A DNA stretch of 64,000 nt from Lachnospiraceae bacterium (GTDB lineage Bacteria > Bacillota_A > Clostridia > Lachnospirales > Lachnospiraceae), in assembly GCA_021770615.1 (NCBI GenBank), contig JAETQR010000024.1, positions 8,319 to 72,318 of the forward strand. The letters are read 5' to 3'. The notes below the pieces were generated by a model. The model was not told where the DNA came from. It did not search any database and was given only the letters and a program-made list of their open reading frames with translations. Within the stretch, counting starts at the first letter, position 1. The number at the start of each line of letters is the position of its first letter. This document shows positions 59,926 through 64,000 of the stretch, one piece after another. The translations under genes were made by a program, and so were the position numbers.

Positions 59926-60076
59926 ATGCATAAAAAACAATATTTTCGCAGCCGGATGCACGAATCATTTCGCAGAGCCTCAAGCGTGGAAATCGTGTTC
60001 AGCAAAGGCTTCCACGATTCCCAGAGTCTCATCTCCATCGTGCATAATGCTGCTCATCTTATTGTTTTTTGTGCAT
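59926..60076. repeat. nested inverted repeat (about 150 bp) between surface-protein genes
   Basis: Three tiers pair around one centre: ATGCATAAAAAACAATA (59926-59942) with TATTGTTTTTTGTGCAT (60060-60076), 16 of 17; ATGCACGA (59956-59963) with TCGTGCAT (60038-60045); and GGAAATCGTG (59988-59997) with CACGATTCC (60013-60021), one bulge. It may be a MITE-like insertion or a folded non-coding RNA. No protein-coding potential is convincing across 59820-60210. Confidence 0.65.
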
Positions 60077-60085
60077 GTTGCCAGA

Positions 60086-60108
60086 CCCCTTGGTGAAAAG
60101 GGGCTTTT
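60086..60108 (+). terminator. Rho-independent terminator
   Basis: CCCCTT-GGTG-AAAAGGGG stem followed by CTTTT, directly after the nested inverted repeat. It could end the RNA from the 57033 gene or from the repeat. Confidence 0.6.
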
Positions 60109-60210
60109 GATACCCGAAGCATGATCATAAAATAATACATGATCAGCTATAAGCAAAACGTATCGCTTTGTTTATGGTCATCAAAAACAGGGCAAGGAGG
60201 GATGAAGCAG

Positions 60211-62331
60211 ATGGAACGTGATGGAAAAAGAAGATGGGCGCTTATCCTCGTGCTGGCTATAGTTATGGGATTTTTGCCAACAGGCCAGGCACAGGCGGAA
60301 GAAGAGAACGATCCAGCGGACACCCAGGCGGATTATGGGTTGAGTAACCCCACTACAAGTGAGGGAGTTACGACATGGGACTGTGTCTGGTTTGGAAATT
60401 ACTGGCAGGAGGATACGAATGGGGACGGAGTAGCTGATCAAACAGATGATAAGACGCCGGTTAAGTGGCGTGTCCTGTCAGTGGATGGGGATGATGCGTT
60501 CCTGCTGGCGGATAAATCTTTGGATTGCCAGCCATATAATACTACGTTCGCCGATGTCACATGGGAGACATGTACGATGCGAAGCTGGCTGAATGGATAC
60601 GGTGCGAACCAGAACCACGATGCAGTGGATTACAGCAGTGATAGTTTTTTGGACCATGTGTTTACCTTATCCGAGCAGTCCGCAATTAAAGATACAAAGG
60701 TGGTCAATGAGAACAACCCGCAGTATGGTACGGAAGGTGGTAATGATACAACAGATAAAGTGTACCTTCTTTCAATCAGTGAGGTGTCGGAGACAAAGTA
60801 TGGGTTTGCATCGGATTGCGATAAGAATGATGCGGGTAGACGGGCAAAGAACACGGCGTATGCGAAGGCACAGGGCGCTTATACTATTTCAAGGAATGGC
60901 TTCTGGTGGTTGCGGTCGCCGGGTTTCAGTATCAGTAGTAATAGTAGTTATACTGCGTCCAATGTTTATAACAATGGCTACGTGACTCAGGATGGTTACA
61001 ATGTTTGCGACCTTATTTACGCTGTACATCCTGTGTTACATTTGGATTTGGCTTCTACCTCAGTATGGTCAAAAGCTGGGACAGTATCCTCGTTAGGAGA
61101 TGTGAATGAGACCCCGTTTTTTACTCCGACGCCATCTCCGGTTGTGACTCCAGCGCCGACAGCATCTCAGGGATCGTCTGCAACATTGACTCCGGCCACA
61201 TCCACGCCTTTGATTCCGCCTTCATCCCTGCCTTCAATGTATAAAATGACGGTAACGATAAAAGGAAACGGTGTGACAACGGTAAGAACGAATCAGGGTT
61301 ATGTCAGCACGGAACAGATGGCAGAATTGACAGTGGAAGGAAATGGTGAAGTTATTTTGGTGTTTATCCCGGAAGAAGGACATTCTTTTGTTTCATTGAC
61401 GGTCGACGGGCAGAAACAGGAATGTGATGGGGAGACCTATACGATTCCGCATATAGGCAAGGGCCATGACATTGTTGTGGAATTTACAGAAAAGATGCCT
61501 CTTCCGACACAGGATCCGCCTCATACAGAAAAACCTGCTTTGGTTTCAACGTTGCATCCAACCGCATTCCAAACGTCAGTTCCTACCCAAATTCCTTCCC
61601 CAGACGAAAACTTGTCCGTGATCGTAGACGGGCTTGGTGTCCCGGAGGATATAGCGGTGAAGATTCAGATGGCGGCAGAGGAATTGGATGTTTCAATGGA
61701 TACCCTTCTTGTGACTGAGCAGATGATACAGTCACAGAAGACAGACGATGATATAAAAGGAGCATATTTTTCCCGTATTCAGGCAAGAGCCTCCCAAATT
61801 ACGCAGAAAAACATCAAGTTGTCATGGAACCGCGTGAATGGAGCGGATGGTTATGAAATTTATGGGAACCGCTGTAATACGAAAAAATGGATCTATAAAT
61901 ACAAGAAGATGAAGACGATTGAGAAAGGGAACAAAAAATCCTTTATCGACCAGAATTGTAAAAAAGGGATGTATTACAAATATATCGTGCGTGCCTATAA
62001 GATCATTGATGGGAAAAAGGTGACGATCGCCGCTTCGAAAACAATCCATGTAACGACGGCCGGAGGGAAGAACGGAAATGCAAAGTCGGTGAAGGTAAAT
62101 AAAAAGAAGGTATCATTGAAAGCAGGAAAGGACATAAAGTTAAAAGCAAGGGAGATTAAAGAATTTAAACCGCTCCGGCACCACCGGGAGGTAAGCTATG
62201 AATCGAGCAATCCAGATGTGGCTACAATCTCAAAAAAGGGGCGCATAAAGGCGAAAAAGAAAGGAAAATGTATGGTGTTTGCTTATGCGCAGAGTGGTGT
62301 TTATAAGACGGTGAAGGTTACGGTAAAATAA
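60211..62331 (+). CDS. secreted DUF6273-domain protein with modular C-terminus
   Basis: A 706-residue protein; GGAGG lies 10 bases before ATG 60211 and the 5' leader resembles that of the 54065 gene. Signal peptide MERDGKRRWALILVLAIVMG, one DUF6273 domain (about 30-285: TTWDCVWFGNYWQEDTNGDG, FLLADKSLDCQPYN, TMRSWLNGYGANQNHD, WWLRSPGF), a Pro/Thr linker, the shared IKGNGVTTVRTNQGYVSTEQ domain, LGVPEDIAVKIQMAAEELDV, the fibronectin-like domain (IKLSWNRVNGADGYEIYGNR) and the Lys-rich Ig-like domain (VSLKAGKDIKLKAREIKE). This is the intact reference for the family. DUF6273 has no known activity; surface binding or adhesion is inferred. Confidence 0.82.
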   Translation: MERDGKRRWALILVLAIVMGFLPTGQAQAEEENDPADTQADYGLSNPTTSEGVTTWDCVWFGNYWQEDTNGDGVADQTDDKTPVKWRVLSVDGDDAFLLADKSLDCQPYNTTFADVTWETCTMRSWLNGYGANQNHDAVDYSSDSFLDHVFTLSEQSAIKDTKVVNENNPQYGTEGGNDTTDKVYLLSISEVSETKYGFASDCDKNDAGRRAKNTAYAKAQGAYTISRNGFWWLRSPGFSISSNSSYTASNVYNNGYVTQDGYNVCDLIYAVHPVLHLDLASTSVWSKAGTVSSLGDVNETPFFTPTPSPVVTPAPTASQGSSATLTPATSTPLIPPSSLPSMYKMTVTIKGNGVTTVRTNQGYVSTEQMAELTVEGNGEVILVFIPEEGHSFVSLTVDGQKQECDGETYTIPHIGKGHDIVVEFTEKMPLPTQDPPHTEKPALVSTLHPTAFQTSVPTQIPSPDENLSVIVDGLGVPEDIAVKIQMAAEELDVSMDTLLVTEQMIQSQKTDDDIKGAYFSRIQARASQITQKNIKLSWNRVNGADGYEIYGNRCNTKKWIYKYKKMKTIEKGNKKSFIDQNCKKGMYYKYIVRAYKIIDGKKVTIAASKTIHVTTAGGKNGNAKSVKVNKKKVSLKAGKDIKLKAREIKEFKPLRHHREVSYESSNPDVATISKKGRIKAKKKGKCMVFAYAQSGVYKTVKVTVK

Positions 62332-62399
62332 GGCGGGGAAATAAGATTGGTGTGACTTGATTTTTGATATATCAAAGGTAAAAGGAGGGGATAAAACAG

Positions 62400-64000
62400 A
62401 TGAAACATGATGGAAAAAGAAGATGGGCGCTTATTCTTGTGCTGGCTTTGGTCATAGGAGTTTTGCCGACAGAGCAGGCGCAGGGAAAGTCAGACGAAAT
62501 CTCTGCCCTAGCGGATGCCCAAACGGATCAAGAGTTAAACAACCCTAGTACGGGTTCGATAAATACGACATGGGACTGTGTCTGGTTCGGAAATTACTGG
62601 CAGGAGGATACGAATGGGGATGGGGTGGCTGATCAATCGGATGCCAAGACGCCGGTCAAATGGCGTGTTCTGTCTGTGGATGGAGATGATGCTTTTCTGA
62701 TGGCAGATAAAGTTCTGGATTACCAGCCATATAATGCTAGATTCACCAACGTCAATGTCACATGGGAGTTATGTACGCTCCGGAGCTGGTTGAACGGTTA
62801 CGATGAGAACCAGAACTGGAATGCAATGGATTACCTCAGTGATAATTTTTTGGATCATGCGTTTACGGCAGCCGAACAGGTAGCAATTAAAGATACGAAG
62901 GTGGTTAATAGGGACAACTCGTATTATGGAACAGTAGGTGGTAACGATACAACAGACAAAGTGTATCTCCTTTCACTAAGCGAGGTGATGGATCGATCTT
63001 ATGGTTTCACATCGACGACAGCTGAGACAAAGACAAGGGTAGCAAAAAATTCATCGACGGGCAATGCTATTCCCTACTGGTGGTTGCGGTCGCCGGGCTA
63101 CGACAGTATTCTCGCATCCGGTGTGAGAACCACTGGTAGCGTGACTCAGGATGGAGACAATGTTGAACACGTTCGTGGCGTCCGACCTGTTTTGCATTTG
63201 AATCTGGCATTTACTTCAGTATGGTCAAAAGCAGGGACAGTATCCTCGTCAGGGGAAATATCTGAGCTACCGTCTTCTACTCCGACAGCGACCCCGGTTG
63301 TCACTCCGACACCAACTCAGTCCCCCAAAGTAACCGTATCCCCTTCCCTCACCCCGCCACCGGTTACAACACCAACACCCGCAGCAACGGCATCTCCGGA
63401 CCCGCCCGAAACATTGACCCCGCCCATATCTACGCCTTTGCTTCCGCCAGCTTCTCAGCCTCCGATGCATAAAATGACAGTAACGGTAAAAGGAAACGGT
63501 GCGACGACGATAAGAACGAATCTGGTTTATGTCAGTACGAGACAGAAGGCAGAACTGATAGTGGACGGAGGTGGTGAGGCCATTTTCATATTTATCCCGG
63601 AAGAAGGATGTTCTTTTGTTTCACTTACGGTTGACGGGCAGAAACAGGAAATTGACGGAAACAGCTATACGATTCCGCATATAGGGCAGGATCATGACAT
63701 TGTTGTGGAATTTACAGAAAAGATGCCTCTTCCGACACAGAACCCACCCCGGACAGAAAAACCTGCTCCGGTTTCAACACCGCCTCCGACCGCAACTCCA
63801 ATGCCGGTTCCCGCCAAATCTCCGGTTCCAAGCAAAACTCCGTCTCCGGATAATGACCTGTCTGCGATCACCGACGGACTTGGTGTCTCCGAAGAGACTG
63901 CCATAAAGATTCAGGCGGCAGCCAGAGAACTGAACGTGTCGCAGGACACCATCCTTGTGACCGAGCAGATGATACAGTCCCAGAAGACAGACGAGGATAT
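62400..64000 (+). CDS. secreted DUF6273-domain protein (partial, runs off the window)
   Basis: Open from ATG 62400, with AAAGGAGGGG upstream, to the window end (533 codons). It starts MKHDGKRRWALILVLALVIG and follows the family order: DUF6273 (WDCVWFGNYWQEDTNGDGVA, WRVLSVDGDDAFLMADKVLD, WWLRSPGYDS, VRPVLHLNLAF), an unusually long Pro/Thr linker, the VKGNGATTIRTNLVYVSTRQ domain, and LGVSEETAIKIQAAARELNV, where the window ends. The last 130 bases match the 54065 gene almost exactly, so the missing end is probably the same fibronectin/Ig module. Confidence 0.8.
   Translation, partial: MKHDGKRRWALILVLALVIGVLPTEQAQGKSDEISALADAQTDQELNNPSTGSINTTWDCVWFGNYWQEDTNGDGVADQSDAKTPVKWRVLSVDGDDAFLMADKVLDYQPYNARFTNVNVTWELCTLRSWLNGYDENQNWNAMDYLSDNFLDHAFTAAEQVAIKDTKVVNRDNSYYGTVGGNDTTDKVYLLSLSEVMDRSYGFTSTTAETKTRVAKNSSTGNAIPYWWLRSPGYDSILASGVRTTGSVTQDGDNVEHVRGVRPVLHLNLAFTSVWSKAGTVSSSGEISELPSSTPTATPVVTPTPTQSPKVTVSPSLTPPPVTTPTPAATASPDPPETLTPPISTPLLPPASQPPMHKMTVTVKGNGATTIRTNLVYVSTRQKAELIVDGGGEAIFIFIPEEGCSFVSLTVDGQKQEIDGNSYTIPHIGQDHDIVVEFTEKMPLPTQNPPRTEKPAPVSTPPPTATPMPVPAKSPVPSKTPSPDNDLSAITDGLGVSEETAIKIQAAARELNVSQDTILVTEQMIQSQKTDED

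Noticed and set aside
59869..60124. Two overlapping open frames of 73-75 codons
   Set aside because: They lie across the nested inverted repeat, have no ribosome site and no recognisable composition.
1..64000. tRNA or rRNA genes
   Set aside because: No cloverleaf with TTCGAATC-type arms or rRNA segment was recognised, including at the rlmH junction.

Overview
The window reads as a low-to-mid G+C Gram-positive anaerobe of the Clostridia, most likely a butyrate-forming Lachnospiraceae. Supporting signs are strong AGGAGG ribosome sites, sigma-A-like promoters, a Rex repressor next to a YdiF-like ABC-F gene, CotF-like spore proteins, a ferredoxin-dependent 2-oxoacid oxidoreductase, a butyryl-CoA:acetate CoA-transferase-like enzyme, and BspA-type and DUF6273-type secreted proteins. 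The assignment is inference from gene content; no rRNA gene is present.

Layout. 1-14.46 kb is housekeeping: the hemW tail, purine salvage (punA plus an amidohydrolase), a BlaI/M56 peptidase pair, two envelope-type hypotheticals, the ABC-F/rex divergon, an operon of acpS, nnrE-nnrD, alr and mazF, then a phosphatase and rlmH. 14.46-34.04 kb is accessory DNA starting exactly at the rlmH 3' end. It holds VapBC, a BspA-like protein, a DUF1643 gene cluster, a structured non-coding stretch, a helicase-like AAA+ ATPase, a large serine recombinase, an Rpn-type nuclease and a DUF262/DUF1524 restriction-type protein. A smaller segment of toxin-antitoxin genes and pseudogenes follows, then a GNAT gene and a lipoprotein gene. 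34.04-53.9 kb has a metallophosphoesterase, lipoproteins, an LRR protein, a divergent UppS-like protein, Nudix, MscS, CotF-like genes, an SGNH hydrolase with a two-component system, a four-subunit oxidoreductase, MarR, and the CoA-transferase. 53.9-64 kb is a tandem family of modular secreted proteins that runs off the window.

The main discovery candidate is that the accessory region looks like a composite SCC-type (staphylococcal cassette chromosome-like) island. The last codons of rlmH (Gly-Glu-Pro-Tyr-His-Lys-stop) are repeated near 29.74 kb and 32.18 kb, and a diverged version (Gly-Lys-Pro-Tyr-Tyr-Lys-stop) lies at 34.0 kb. The first bounded segment carries a CcrC-sized serine recombinase, a helicase-like ATPase and a DUF1643 gene, parts also known from SCC. 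Sequences just inside the first two sites share a promoter with identical geometry, as expected for related element ends in tandem.

A second theme is a surface-protein system. DUF6273 or LRR heads are joined to Pro/Thr linkers and a common C-terminal fibronectin-like plus Lys-rich Ig-like unit, with no LPXTG motif. One copy is frameshifted by an apparent 112-bp deletion, and copies show signs of recombination.
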